In this document: positions 1 to 7,800 of the stretch, piece by piece | How positions within the stretch are numbered: the first letter of the stretch is position 1 | How the letters are laid out: each line of letters begins with the position of its first letter | NCBI RefSeq assembly: GCF_005937185.1 | Contig: NZ_VCNI01000002.1 | Location: 620,001 to 684,000, forward strand | Source of the DNA: Flagellimonas algicola | GTDB lineage: Bacteria > Bacteroidota > Bacteroidia > Flavobacteriales > Flavobacteriaceae | Length of the DNA: 64,000 nt | Reading direction: 5' to 3' | Position numbers and translations under genes: made by a program | The notes under the pieces: model-generated | What the model was told of the DNA's origin: nothing | What the model saw: the letters and a program-made list of their open reading frames with translations, nothing else | Database searches by the model: none

Positions 1-2
1 AC

Positions 3-224
3 ATCCATGTCGGGGTGGTGGCACCAGGGTTTACCGAGACAGCAATGGCTGCTGAAACCTTGACTCCCTTGGAACGGGAAAATTTGCTACGGGAATCCCC
101 TTTCCAACGCATGGCCCAGCCGGAAGAAGTTGCACATGCCATTTTATTTTTGGCTTCGGAAGGAGCTGGCTATTCGTCCGGAACCATCATAGATGTGAAC
201 GGGGCATCTTACCTGAGAAGTTAG
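3..224 (+). CDS. SDR family oxidoreductase, C-terminal part
   Basis: The reading frame is open from the left edge, so only the last ~73 residues are present. The sequence VAPGFTETAM followed by a PEEVAHAILFLASEGAGYSSG segment ending in a GxxxDVNGA motif is the standard C-terminus of classical short-chain dehydrogenases/reductases of the FabG/3-oxoacyl-ACP reductase type: substrate-loop PG motif, then the helix and strand that close the Rossmann fold. The NAD(P) motif and the YxxxK active site lie outside the window, so the substrate cannot be named. The next gene starts one base after this stop codon, which suggests co-transcription. Confidence 0.9.
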   Translation: MHVGVVAPGFTETAMAAETLTPLERENLLRESPFQRMAQPEEVAHAILFLASEGAGYSSGTIIDVNGASYLRS

Positions 225-225
225 T

Positions 226-699
226 ATGAAAGCATCCACCATTGCCCAACTAAAAAAAGAACTTCAGCATCGTTCTCCTGATGAGCTTTTGGACCTGTGT
301 CTTCGCTTGGGTCGATTCAAAAAAGAAAACAAGGAACTACTTACCTACCTCCTTTTCGAGGCCGATCATGAAGAAGGATATATCGATTCCGTCAAAGCCG
401 AAGTGGATGAAATGTTTGAGGAAATCAATACCAATAGTTTTTACTACATCAAAAAAAGTGTGCGGAAGATTCTCCGAACCATCAAAAAGTATATCCGCTA
501 TTCCGGCAACAAAGAAACCGAGGTTGAGCTATTGTTGTACTTCTGTGAGCAACTAAAAAACTTTCGCCCTTCTATTAAGGGCAACATTGCTTTGCGCAAT
601 TTGTATGAAAGGCAGTTAGTCTATATCGAAAAGAAAATAAGTGCCCTGCATGAAGATTTGCAATATGATTTTGGCCAAATCTTGGAAGACCTTAGGTAG
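226..699 (+). CDS. Conserved hypothetical protein, helical, 157 aa
   Basis: This frame starts one base after the SDR stop codon and is therefore probably translationally linked to it. The product is soluble, with no signal peptide or membrane span, rich in Lys/Glu/Leu and predicted by eye to be almost entirely alpha-helical (KKELQHRSPDELLDLCLRL at the start, then several amphipathic helices). I recognise it only as the kind of short uncharacterised helical protein common in Flavobacteriia. No catalytic motif is visible and I assign no function. Tight coupling to the SDR gene is the only contextual clue. Confidence 0.8.
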   Translation: MKASTIAQLKKELQHRSPDELLDLCLRLGRFKKENKELLTYLLFEADHEEGYIDSVKAEVDEMFEEINTNSFYYIKKSVRKILRTIKKYIRYSGNKETEVELLLYFCEQLKNFRPSIKGNIALRNLYERQLVYIEKKISALHEDLQYDFGQILEDLR

Positions 700-760
700 A
701 AACAGGCAACCAAAAGGCTCCCAAACACGTCTTTTCTTTAATAACCATAATCAATCAAAA

Positions 761-1474
761 ATGGGAGTCAACCAAAAAACGGCCCGCCTAGCTGGGCTAT
801 TGTATTTTTTAATTGCCATCACCGGTATATTCAGCCTCATGTACGTTCCATCACAACTCATTGTTTGGGACAACCCTGCACAAACCGTCCAAAACCTTAA
901 AGCCTCAGAATTTCTATTTCGATTGGAAATTTTATGTGAACTGCTGTGCTATTTGATCTTTGTTTTTCTGCCCTTGGTCCTTTTTCAATTGTTCAAGGAA
1001 GTCCATAAAAACATGGCGGTGCTCATGGTTGTGTTGGTCCTGGTGAGTGTGCCCTTATCGATGAGCAGTGTGATACATAAATTTGATGTGCTGTCCCTTT
1101 TGGGCGAATCTGGATTCTTGGAAGTGTACAATGCAGCTCAAATTGAGACCCAGGTGATGCAGGCCTTTCAATCGTATTTTAAAGGCATTCTGATATCCCA
1201 AATATTTTGGGGCCTTTGGCTTTTCCCATTTGGTTATCTGGTCTTTAAATCCGGATTTCTTCCCAAAATGTTGGGTCTGTTTCTGATGGCGGGAAGTGTT
1301 GGGTACTTCATAGATTTCATGGGCAGAGTCCTTTGCTCGGATTACAATTCTCTTTGGATTTCGGATTATATCACCATCCCTGCCAGTATTGGGGAGTTGG
1401 GTACTTGTTTGTGGTTGTTGATTATGGGAATTAAAATCTCCCCGACTGAATCACAAAGTGGGATTGAATCGTAA
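761..1474 (+). CDS. DUF4386 domain-containing membrane protein
   Basis: The 237-residue product begins with MGVNQKTARLAGLLYF, where the family usually starts; the same frame is open from 641, but that extension is polar, unlike the family and overlaps the previous gene. About six hydrophobic helices are visible, with the typical DUF4386 pattern: an N-terminal helix with ITGIFS, a charged loop near residue 40, and GLWLFPFGYLVFKSGFLPK in the second half. DUF4386 proteins are integral inner-membrane proteins of unknown function. The gene lies 61 bp after the hypothetical gene on the same strand. Confidence 0.85.
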   Translation: MGVNQKTARLAGLLYFLIAITGIFSLMYVPSQLIVWDNPAQTVQNLKASEFLFRLEILCELLCYLIFVFLPLVLFQLFKEVHKNMAVLMVVLVLVSVPLSMSSVIHKFDVLSLLGESGFLEVYNAAQIETQVMQAFQSYFKGILISQIFWGLWLFPFGYLVFKSGFLPKMLGLFLMAGSVGYFIDFMGRVLCSDYNSLWISDYITIPASIGELGTCLWLLIMGIKISPTESQSGIES

Positions 1475-1506
1475 GTTCTAACAACCTATTTGATGTGGAG
1501 AGAGAA

Positions 1507-2013
1507 TTAAAACTTTAACGCCGCCTTCTTGGCAAAATCAGAAGCGGTAATGGGATTTCCATTAATATGCGTAGTATCCCAATCTTGAGTGATCTTCCAA
1601 TGGCCGTTTATTTTTTTCAGGACAATGTGAAATTGACCATAGCTATAATTTGTTTCATCTTTTGAGGTAAAACCAATCCGATAAAAGCCGACTTCATACG
1701 AAGTTGCTTCATTGGTATGTCGACTATCGAACCAAAAATCCAAAGCTATGGAAACGCCTTCGGCCTTGTTGGTTTTAAATCGCTTCAAATTTTTGGCCTT
1801 GAAAACATTTTCGGTATCGATTCCCTGGGGAGTAACCCGAAGTACTTCTTCAGCGTATATGGCGTTCAGTTCCTCCCCGTCCAAGGTTTCAAACGCCTTT
1901 TTAAAAGGTTTCCAAACAGTCATGTCTATTTCGTTCTGAAATTGTTCAATACCCGTTTGGGAATAACCCGAAAAGGTCAGGCTTAAGGTGAACAAAAGGA
2001 GTACAATTCGCAT
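1507..2013 (-). CDS. Secreted NTF2-like (DUF4440/SnoaL-type) protein
   Basis: The 168-residue product has a Sec signal peptide (MRIVLLLFTLSLTFSGYSQ) followed by a single NTF2-like domain: an alpha-helical start, the segment LNAIYAEEVLRVTP and a C-terminal sheet ending HWKITQDWDTTHING. Members of this fold range from enzymes to ligand-binding proteins; the key residues are too variable to choose. It is probably periplasmic. It sits 21 bp after the ZIP transporter gene on the same strand, so it is likely the third gene of the metal-regulated operon. A role in metal handling is inference from position only. Confidence 0.8.
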   Translation of the reverse strand: MRIVLLLFTLSLTFSGYSQTGIEQFQNEIDMTVWKPFKKAFETLDGEELNAIYAEEVLRVTPQGIDTENVFKAKNLKRFKTNKAEGVSIALDFWFDSRHTNEATSYEVGFYRIGFTSKDETNYSYGQFHIVLKKINGHWKITQDWDTTHINGNPITASDFAKKAALKF

Positions 2014-2034
2014 CGCTTTAAATTTTATTTGAGA

Positions 2035-2856
2035 TTATCCTAGGCCCACATCCAGCATCATCATAATGATAAATCCACCTATAAAGCCCATGGTGGCAAT
2101 GTCCGTGTATTTGTCCCTTTGGGTTTCTGGGATTACCTCTTCCACTACCACAAAAATCATGGCTCCGGCAGCAAAAGAAAGTGCGTACGGCAAAATGGGT
2201 TCGAAAGTTAACACCGCCCATGCTCCCAAAACGGCAGCAATAGGCTCAACCATAGCTGAAGCTTGCCCGTACATAAAACTTTTTGTTCGGCTCAATCCTT
2301 GCCTCCGTAAAGGCATGGCCACGGCAAATCCTTCTGGAAAATTCTGAAGGCCAATTCCTAAGGCCAAAGCGACCGCCCCTCCAATGGTGGCCCCATCAAA
2401 GCCGGCAGCAACACCGCCAAACAGCACTCCCACTGCAAGACCTTCAGGAATGTTGTGCAAAGTGATAGCGAGGGTCAACAAAGTAGTTCTGTGCCAAGGT
2501 GTTTTTACCCCCTCGGCCTCACTTTCTTTGAAATTGATATGCAAGTGGGGCAAAACCTTGTCCAATCCAAAAATAAAAGCTGCTCCCAATAAAAAACCAA
2601 CAGCCGCTGGAATGACTTTAACAAATCCTTCGCCTTCGCTCATTTCTATACCGGGTGCCAACAAACTCCAAAAACTGGCCGCCACCATTACTCCTCCGGT
2701 AAAGCCCAACATGCCATCCAAAACCGCACGGTTCATTCCTTTGAACAAAAAGACCAAGGCCGCCCCGGCAGCAGTCAATCCCCAAGTAAAAACAGTAGCG
2801 TAAAAGGCCGCCAATATGGGGTCTATACTTTCAAAATATTGGATTACTTGTTCCAT
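2035..2856 (-). CDS. ZIP family divalent metal transporter
   Basis: The 273-residue membrane protein has about eight hydrophobic helices and the two hallmark ZIP metal-site motifs, HNIPEG near residue 134 (TM4) and QNFPEG near residue 170 (TM5). A His/acid-rich loop (HLHINFKESEAEG) precedes TM4. ZIP proteins bring divalent metals such as Zn, Mn or Fe into the cytoplasm. The start codon overlaps the stop codon of the upstream DtxR/MntR-type regulator (TAATG), so translation is probably coupled and metal-responsive. The pairing with an MntR-like repressor favours manganese as a substrate, but ZIP transporters are often broad and sequence alone does not settle it. Confidence 0.92.
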   Translation of the reverse strand: MEQVIQYFESIDPILAAFYATVFTWGLTAAGAALVFLFKGMNRAVLDGMLGFTGGVMVAASFWSLLAPGIEMSEGEGFVKVIPAAVGFLLGAAFIFGLDKVLPHLHINFKESEAEGVKTPWHRTTLLTLAITLHNIPEGLAVGVLFGGVAAGFDGATIGGAVALALGIGLQNFPEGFAVAMPLRRQGLSRTKSFMYGQASAMVEPIAAVLGAWAVLTFEPILPYALSFAAGAMIFVVVEEVIPETQRDKYTDIATMGFIGGFIIMMMLDVGLG

Positions 2857-3512
2857 TAGTCATTCTTTTTTATGTAAAGATTTGATGCTATCTGATGGGA
2901 AATATGGAGTGCTTTTCCTTCCATTTCTATATGCAGGGATTGGTCAAAATCTTCCTTCTCCAAAACCTTTATGGTATTCCCCAAAGCAATCTTGTTCTTG
3001 TCTAAAAATTTGAGAAAAGCAGCGGAAGTATCCTTTACACCAACACAAACTCCTTCAGTGTTAAGTTCCACATCGCTTAGCAATTGTTTATCACGCTCCA
3101 TGAATTTTCCATCTTTGCTGGGAATAGGATCTCCATGGGGATCAAACTTTGGAAAATCCAAGAGCTCATCAATTTTGTCAATGAGTTTTTCGCTTTTGAT
3201 GTGCTCCAACTGCTCGGCCACCTCGTGAACTTCATCCCAGGTAAAATCCAGTTTTTTCACCAAAAAAACTTCCCACAAACGGTGCTTTCTGATGATGGAA
3301 AGTGCTGTTTTGATTCCGATATCCGTCAATGAGATGCCTTGGTACTTTTTGTAATGCACCAAGCCTTTTTCCGCCAATTTCTTGGCCATATCGGTAACCG
3401 AAGATGGTTTGGTTTCCATCTGCTCCGCAATGGCATTGGTGGCAATTAGGGCAGAAGAATTACCGCCTAAATGAAAAATGGTTTTGATATAATTTTCCTC
3501 AGACCGAGTCAC
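2856..3512 (-). CDS. DtxR/MntR-type metal-dependent transcriptional repressor
   Basis: The product has an N-terminal winged helix (SSVTDMAKKLAEKGLVHYKK), the dimerisation/metal domain and a C-terminal SH3/FeoA-like domain, 218 residues in all. Aligned by eye with DtxR, the metal residues H79, E83, H98, E105 and H106 are kept as H77, E81, H96, E103 and H104. DtxR Cys102 is Glu100 here, and Met10 is Asn7. Glu at the Cys102 position is the MntR (manganese) type. I chose the GTG start at 3512 rather than an in-frame TTG at 3530, because 3530 lies inside the predicted -7 element 3535-3528. It is probably autoregulated through the palindrome at 3560-3575. Confidence 0.9.
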   Translation of the reverse strand: MTRSEENYIKTIFHLGGNSSALIATNAIAEQMETKPSSVTDMAKKLAEKGLVHYKKYQGISLTDIGIKTALSIIRKHRLWEVFLVKKLDFTWDEVHEVAEQLEHIKSEKLIDKIDELLDFPKFDPHGDPIPSKDGKFMERDKQLLSDVELNTEGVCVGVKDTSAAFLKFLDKNKIALGNTIKVLEKEDFDQSLHIEMEGKALHISHQIASNLYIKKND

Positions 3513-3527
3513 AAAAAATAATTTTTC

Positions 3528-3557
3528 CAAAAATACATTTTTATTTATAAAAACAAA
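3528..3557 (-). promoter_or_regulatory. Promoter of the MntR-type regulator/ZIP operon
   Basis: Read on the minus strand, TTTG (3557-3554) and TATTTTTG (3535-3528) are separated by 18 bp. This is the Bacteroidota sigma consensus TTTG-N17-23-TAnnTTTG. Transcription would start near 3524, about 12 nt before the GTG start at 3512. The -33 box lies directly beside the palindrome at 3560-3575. Confidence 0.6.
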
Positions 3558-3559
3558 TT

Positions 3560-3575
3560 TTTAGATTTGTCTAAA
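3560..3575. promoter_or_regulatory. Candidate DtxR/MntR operator overlapping the TonB receptor promoter
   Basis: TTTAGA-TTTG-TCTAAA is a perfect 6-bp inverted repeat with a 4-bp centre, lying between the divergent regulator and TonB receptor genes. The plus-strand -7 element TAGATTTG (3562-3569, matching TAnnTTTG) is inside the palindrome, so a bound repressor would block the receptor promoter. No good -33 TTTG is present upstream. The assignment to the neighbouring regulator is inference. Confidence 0.6.
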
Positions 3576-3599
3576 TTTTAATTTCAACAACCAAAAAAA

Positions 3600-5858
3600 T
3601 TGAAACGTCTCCTATTTATATTAGTGCTAAGTTCCTGTCTAACTGGATGGTCACAAAACAGTACTGTTCAAGGAACAGTATCTGAAAAGGAGCAAAGCCT
3701 CCCTTTTGTGAATATTTACCTTAAAGGGACCCAAAGCGGAACGGCAACGGATGGGGACGGGAAATACTCCATAACGAATCTAAGCCCAGGAAATCATGTG
3801 CTTATTGCCTCGGCCATTGGATATGAGCCTTTTAGGAAATCCTTTTTAATTGGAAAGGATGAAACGATTACCTTGGACATAGCACTAACGCAGTCCGCTG
3901 AAGCTTTGGATGAAATGGTGGTCACTGGTACGCTAAAAGCGGTTAGTAGATTGGAAAGCCCAGTGCCTGTTGAAGTCTACACCCCTACATTCCTAAAAAA
4001 GAACCCTACCCCAAGTATTTTTGAGGCACTTCAGAATGTAAATGGCGTTCGGCCCCAAATAAATTGCAATGTTTGCAATACCGGGGATATCCATATTAAT
4101 GGTCTTGAAGGACCATATACCTTGGTTTTGATTGATGGGATGCCTATAGTCAGTGGTTTGGGCACCGTTTATGGTTTATCTGGAATCCCAAATTCGCTAA
4201 TAGAGCAAATTGAAATTGTAAAAGGCCCGGCCTCCACTCTTTATGGCAGCGAGGCTGTAGGTGGATTGATCAACATCATTACCAAACACGCCCCCAATGC
4301 CCCGGAGTTCTTTGCCGATGCCTATCTAACGGGTTGGGGCGAATACAACTTGGATGTGGGTTCCAAAATTGAAGTGGGTAAGAATACCGACCTCCTCCTT
4401 GGAGTCAACTATTTTAACTTCGATGAAGTAGTGGACAACAATGGGGACAATTTTACCGACCTCACGCTACAAGACCGAATATCGATATTCCAGAAATGGA
4501 ATTTTAAGCGCAAGGATTCCAAGTTATTTTCCCTGGCTGGCCGATTCTTTTACGAAGACAGATGGGGTGGTGAACTACAATGGACTCCAGAGTTTCGAGG
4601 AGGTAACGAAATTTATGGAGAAAGCATTTACACCCGTAGATGGGAAGTTTTGGGTAAATATCAATTGCCCATTGATGAAAAAGTGTTGCTTTCCGTATCC
4701 TATAATGATCACAATCAGAATTCGGTTTATGGTGACACACCCTATTTGGCTGACCAGCGCATTGGCTTTGGGCAAATGACCTGGGACAAAACTATAGGCA
4801 AACATGATCTTTTGTTCGGAAGTGCCATTCGCTACAATTATTATGATGACAACACTCCGGCCACTGAGAGTGCAGACGAAGTTTGGATTCCCAGTCTTTT
4901 TATTCAGGATGAGCTAAAGTTGGCTGAAAAACATTCCATTTTAGGGGGATTGCGATACGATTATGATCAAAGACATGGCAATATTTTCACGCCAAGAATG
5001 GCTTATAAGTGGAAAATATCCGACAATGATATTTTTAGGGTCAATGCGGGTACCGGGTTTAGAGTAGTGAACCTGTTTACGGAAGATCATGCGGCGCTGA
5101 CCGGTTCTCGGGACGTGATCATTGCCGAAGAACTGAAACCGGAACGCTCTGTAAACGTCAATCTTAATTATCTGAAGAAAATTTACGCAGACAACGGCAC
5201 TTTTGTCGGATTGGAAGCCTCAGCTTTTTACACCCATTTTTCCAATATCATTATTCCCGATTATGATACCAACCCCAACCAGATTATCTACGACAACCTG
5301 GACGGAAAATCCGTTTCGCAAGGGGTAAGTGCCAATGTGGATTTGGTTCTGCCCAACGGCCTTAAATTTTTGGTGGGCGCCACTTGGCAAGATGTAAGCA
5401 ATACCGAAGATGGGGTGACCCAAAGGCAGATTCTCACCGAAAGTTTTACAGGTACCTGGAATGTCTCGTATACTTTCCGAAATTTGGACTTGACCGTGGA
5501 TTATACGGGTAACTTATACGGCCCCATGCGATTGCCCTTATTGGGCGATTTGGATCCAAGGTCACCTGAATCTCCTACTTGGAGCATTCAAAATATTCAG
5601 TTTACTTACAAAGGTTTGGACAAGTTTGAATTCTACGGTGGGGTCAAAAATCTCTTGGACTGGACGCCCAACCGCGGTAATCCATTTATCATAGCCAGAG
5701 CAGATGATCCCTTTGACAGAAACGCGCAGTTTGACCCGCAAGGGAATGTAGTGGCCACTGCGGACAATCCTTTTGCCTTGACTTTTGATCCCAGCTATGT
5801 GTATGGCCCAAACCAAGGGATTAGAGGGTTCTTTGGGTTGCGATATACGGTTTTTTAG
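3600..5858 (+). CDS. TonB-dependent receptor with CarboxypepD_reg-like domain
   Basis: The 752-residue outer-membrane protein starts at TTG (MKRLLFILVLSSCLTGWSQ signal peptide). Residues ~22-105 form a carboxypeptidase-regulatory-like beta-sandwich, ~115-230 the plug with the typical IEIVKGPASTLYGSEAVGGLINIITK-type segment, and the rest a 22-strand barrel ending RGFFGLRYTVF. The plug has a cysteine pair, C156 and C159 (NCNVCN), just before DIHINGLEGPYT. Such receptors use TonB/ExbBD energy to import chelates or other ligands into the periplasm. Its divergence from an MntR-type regulator/ZIP operon and the shared palindrome suggest metal-complex uptake; the ligand is not known. Confidence 0.95.
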   Translation: MKRLLFILVLSSCLTGWSQNSTVQGTVSEKEQSLPFVNIYLKGTQSGTATDGDGKYSITNLSPGNHVLIASAIGYEPFRKSFLIGKDETITLDIALTQSAEALDEMVVTGTLKAVSRLESPVPVEVYTPTFLKKNPTPSIFEALQNVNGVRPQINCNVCNTGDIHINGLEGPYTLVLIDGMPIVSGLGTVYGLSGIPNSLIEQIEIVKGPASTLYGSEAVGGLINIITKHAPNAPEFFADAYLTGWGEYNLDVGSKIEVGKNTDLLLGVNYFNFDEVVDNNGDNFTDLTLQDRISIFQKWNFKRKDSKLFSLAGRFFYEDRWGGELQWTPEFRGGNEIYGESIYTRRWEVLGKYQLPIDEKVLLSVSYNDHNQNSVYGDTPYLADQRIGFGQMTWDKTIGKHDLLFGSAIRYNYYDDNTPATESADEVWIPSLFIQDELKLAEKHSILGGLRYDYDQRHGNIFTPRMAYKWKISDNDIFRVNAGTGFRVVNLFTEDHAALTGSRDVIIAEELKPERSVNVNLNYLKKIYADNGTFVGLEASAFYTHFSNIIIPDYDTNPNQIIYDNLDGKSVSQGVSANVDLVLPNGLKFLVGATWQDVSNTEDGVTQRQILTESFTGTWNVSYTFRNLDLTVDYTGNLYGPMRLPLLGDLDPRSPESPTWSIQNIQFTYKGLDKFEFYGGVKNLLDWTPNRGNPFIIARADDPFDRNAQFDPQGNVVATADNPFALTFDPSYVYGPNQGIRGFFGLRYTVF

Positions 5859-5935
5859 GACTTTCGACTTTTGTTTATCTTAGATGTATAATGTGTAATA
5901 AGTATTGTTATTGCATATGTTTACTGACAGGTATT

Positions 5936-6523
5936 TTGAAAAGAATAGTTTCAATATTAGTACTAATAGGGTTCATTTCGTGCAACTCAGGTAACGAACA
6001 ACAAAGAATTGTTTACTACCCTTCGGAAGGTGAATTTTCAAATCCGAAATTTCTTGTTCCGATAGATTTGGACACCACAAGTCTAAATTATTGGGATTTG
6101 GCAATGATGACGCCAGCTAACGATTATAGAAAAAATGTGCCTTTTTTTGAAATTAAGGAGGATTCACTGACCAAAAGAATCGTCCCCTTTATAATTGAAT
6201 CCCCTTTTGTCAAGAGAAATGAAGTAATAACAGTTACAATGGACTCTGTATTCGCTGATAAAGAATATAATTTTGAACAATTGTACGCCGTTTTGAATAA
6301 AATTTTTGGAGGTCAAAAGGCTCCTGAATTTTCTAATTATCAGAAGAATCCAAACATAGTTAGATTGGCAATTGATATTGATAAAAATAGTACCGGAAAA
6401 GACTTAAAAATAATTCTCTCAAAAACTACTGACTCGTTTGAAAAGCTAAAAAAAGAGATTTCCGATTCTTTGGAATTGATTCTCTATTTTGACACGGTGC
6501 ACAGTCTTTATGGATCGCACTAG
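5936..6523 (+). CDS. Hypothetical lipoprotein
   Basis: Starting at the TTG at 5936 gives LKRIVSILVLIGFISCNSG, a short lipoprotein signal with a clear lipobox Cys. An ATG at 5891 in the same frame would add 15 Cys-rich residues and would bury the signal, so I prefer 5936 (195 aa). The mature part has no domain I recognise; it is acidic and soluble, with a GGQKAPEF segment and a long C-terminal helix of KKLKKEISDSLELIL type. The DNA is more AT-rich and the codon choice less regular than in the TonB receptor before it, as expected for an accessory gene. Confidence 0.65.
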   Translation: MKRIVSILVLIGFISCNSGNEQQRIVYYPSEGEFSNPKFLVPIDLDTTSLNYWDLAMMTPANDYRKNVPFFEIKEDSLTKRIVPFIIESPFVKRNEVITVTMDSVFADKEYNFEQLYAVLNKIFGGQKAPEFSNYQKNPNIVRLAIDIDKNSTGKDLKIILSKTTDSFEKLKKEISDSLELILYFDTVHSLYGSH

Positions 6524-6718
6524 GTAAAAAAGGGGCATCAATGCAATATGTCCCACTAAAAAATAAAAAGCTTAGAAACATTTACCCTCAACCCTCTTTG
6601 ACTTTCCAATTTTTTGGGCTAAAAATTCGATTTTAACATAGTTAATTCGTTGTTGTTCACTATGCCGAACACGACAATAAAAATTCCAACTTATATTCGT
6701 TTCATCGAATATTTGTAA

Positions 6719-6898
6719 TTGAAATCCTCCAGAAAACTTAAGATCCATACCAAATTCCGCCGCCGTACATGGGGTCATACCACCGTTCCCGAAATCCGTT
6801 TGGAAGGAAAGTGGTTGGAGGAACTCGGTTTTGAGCAGGGTAAGACCGTTAAGGTGATTCAGGAAAACAAGGTTTTGGTACTTATCCTAGAAGAATAA
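6719..6898 (+). CDS. Short SymE-family (AbrB-like fold) toxin
   Basis: This 59-codon frame uses a TTG start directly after an in-frame TAA. The product, with RKLKIHTKFRRR, then TVPEIRLEGKWLEELGF and EQGKTVKVIQENKVLVLI, matches the SymE-like toxin domain (PF08845): basic N-terminus, PxIRLxGKWLEExGF, then GxxVxVxxxxxxLxI. E. coli SymE is an SOS-induced type I toxin that acts on nucleic acids and is held off by an antisense RNA. Bacteroidota carry short versions like this one. I see no definite antisense promoter here. It is flanked downstream by hairpin repeats, typical of an accessory locus. Confidence 0.7.
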   Translation: MKSSRKLKIHTKFRRRTWGHTTVPEIRLEGKWLEELGFEQGKTVKVIQENKVLVLILEE

Positions 6899-6905
6899 AA
6901 TGCTT

Positions 6906-7011
6906 CTTTCCCTAAAAGGGAAAGATGTCACACTAGTGTGACGGAAAGGGTCAAAACATCCCTTCCGTCATGACATAAAGCATCATGCCACCTTCCCTTA
7001 CCAAGGGAAGG
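6906..7011. repeat. Cluster of three perfect inverted repeats
   Basis: Three palindromes stand side by side: CTTTCCC/GGGAAAG (6906-6924, 5-nt loop), GTCACACTAGTGTGAC (6927-6942, 16-bp perfect palindrome) and CCTTCCCTT/AAGGGAAGG (6991-7011, 3-nt loop). Between them ACGGAAAGGG (6941-6950) and CCCTTCCGT (6959-6968) can also pair imperfectly. The stretch is non-coding and looks like an intergenic repeat element that would fold into a multi-stem structure in RNA or DNA. Confidence 0.65.
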
Positions 7012-7054
7012 AGCATTGCGGGTCTTGGACATGGAGCTTTTTGCCAGCGAGCGG

Positions 7055-7133
7055 GTATCGAGAATCAGAATTTTCCAATCAAAAACCTTGTTCTCGATAC
7101 ATCCCAAAAAATTTCGGGACACTCGAACTGACG
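7055..7133. repeat. REP-like mirrored intergenic repeat, partial copy
   Basis: GTATCGAGAA (7055-7064) faces TTCTCGATAC (7091-7100), followed by an imperfect hairpin TCCC...GGGA (7102-7119) and ACTCGAACTGACG (7121-7133). The right unit shares its ends with the units at 49464-49585, which are arranged in the same mirrored way. The left unit here is truncated: the expected outer CGTCAGTTCGAGT is missing. No gene is present in the element. Confidence 0.75.
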
Positions 7134-7186
7134 GTTTTGAAATTTATAATGAAATACGAACTAACGGAAATTTGTAACTTGGCTCT

Positions 7187-7420
7187 ATGGATTTAAACCT
7201 CCAAGGCAAAAAAATTGAATTGATTCAATGGCTCTCAACATTGGACGACCAGTCCATGATTGAAAAGCTGATGGCGCTTCGTGAATCCGAGAAAATGGAT
7301 TGGTGGAATCAATTGTCCGAAAATGAAAAGGCTTCTATTAAAAAAGGGCTTAATGACATTGAAAATGGCAAATTGATCCCGCACGAAAAGGCCAAAAAGC
7401 TATATGACAAGTGGTTATAA
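7187..7420 (+). CDS. Antitoxin of a ParE/RelE-type toxin-antitoxin pair
   Basis: The 77-residue acidic/helical product (MDLNLQGKKIELIQWLS...) has a charged C-terminal tail ending HEKAKKLYDKWL. It overlaps the start of the downstream toxin gene by 17 bp (7404-7420), the usual arrangement of type II modules in which antitoxin comes first. The N-terminal half is probably the operator-binding and dimerisation part, the C-terminal half the toxin-wrapping part. I assign it mostly by position and size; the sequence does not clearly match ParD or RelB. Confidence 0.75.
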   Translation: MDLNLQGKKIELIQWLSTLDDQSMIEKLMALRESEKMDWWNQLSENEKASIKKGLNDIENGKLIPHEKAKKLYDKWL

Positions 7421-7706
7421 AATCCTATGGAGCAACCATGCCCTTTCTGAACTAAAACAAACTCTAAACTATCTGGAAACCAAGTGGACAGTGAAGGAAC
7501 TGAGGGCTTTTTCCTCCAAGCTTGACCATGTGATTACCTTGATTTCAAAAGATCCGAACTTGTTTCCTGTTGCATCAACCAAAAAGCTAATTCACCGCGC
7601 AGTGGTGGACAAAAACAACACACTCTACTATTGTGTTGAAAAAGAGGTTGTCCAGATTGTTTCGCTTTTCTCCACACGTCAAGACCCTGACAAAAAGAGA
7701 ATTTAA
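7404..7706 (+). CDS. ParE/RelE-family toxin
   Basis: The 100-residue product (YKILWSNHALSELKQTLNYLE...) has the ParE/RelE fold pattern: a first strand with xxxWSxxAxxEL, two long helices including KWTVKELRAFSSKLDHVI, then strands VVDKNNTLYYCVEKEVVQIVSLFSTRQDP. The C-terminal LFSTRQDPDK resembles the active-site/DNA-gyrase-binding end of ParE members. ParE toxins poison DNA gyrase, RelE toxins cut mRNA on the ribosome; I cannot decide which applies. Together with the antitoxin it forms an intact, probably functional module. Confidence 0.88.
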   Translation: MTSGYKILWSNHALSELKQTLNYLETKWTVKELRAFSSKLDHVITLISKDPNLFPVASTKKLIHRAVVDKNNTLYYCVEKEVVQIVSLFSTRQDPDKKRI

Positions 7707-7800
7707 GACTTTCGCTTTATTACGCCCCCGTACCTGAAGCCATACCATTCCCTAACGTAAATCATTATCATTATAGCGTTCAGCCTCCCAAAACATTAAT

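Noticed and set aside
7187-7706. Prophage or genomic-island border near the toxin-antitoxin genes
   Set aside because: No integrase, tRNA or direct repeats of att type; the repeats seen are REP-like and occur elsewhere too.
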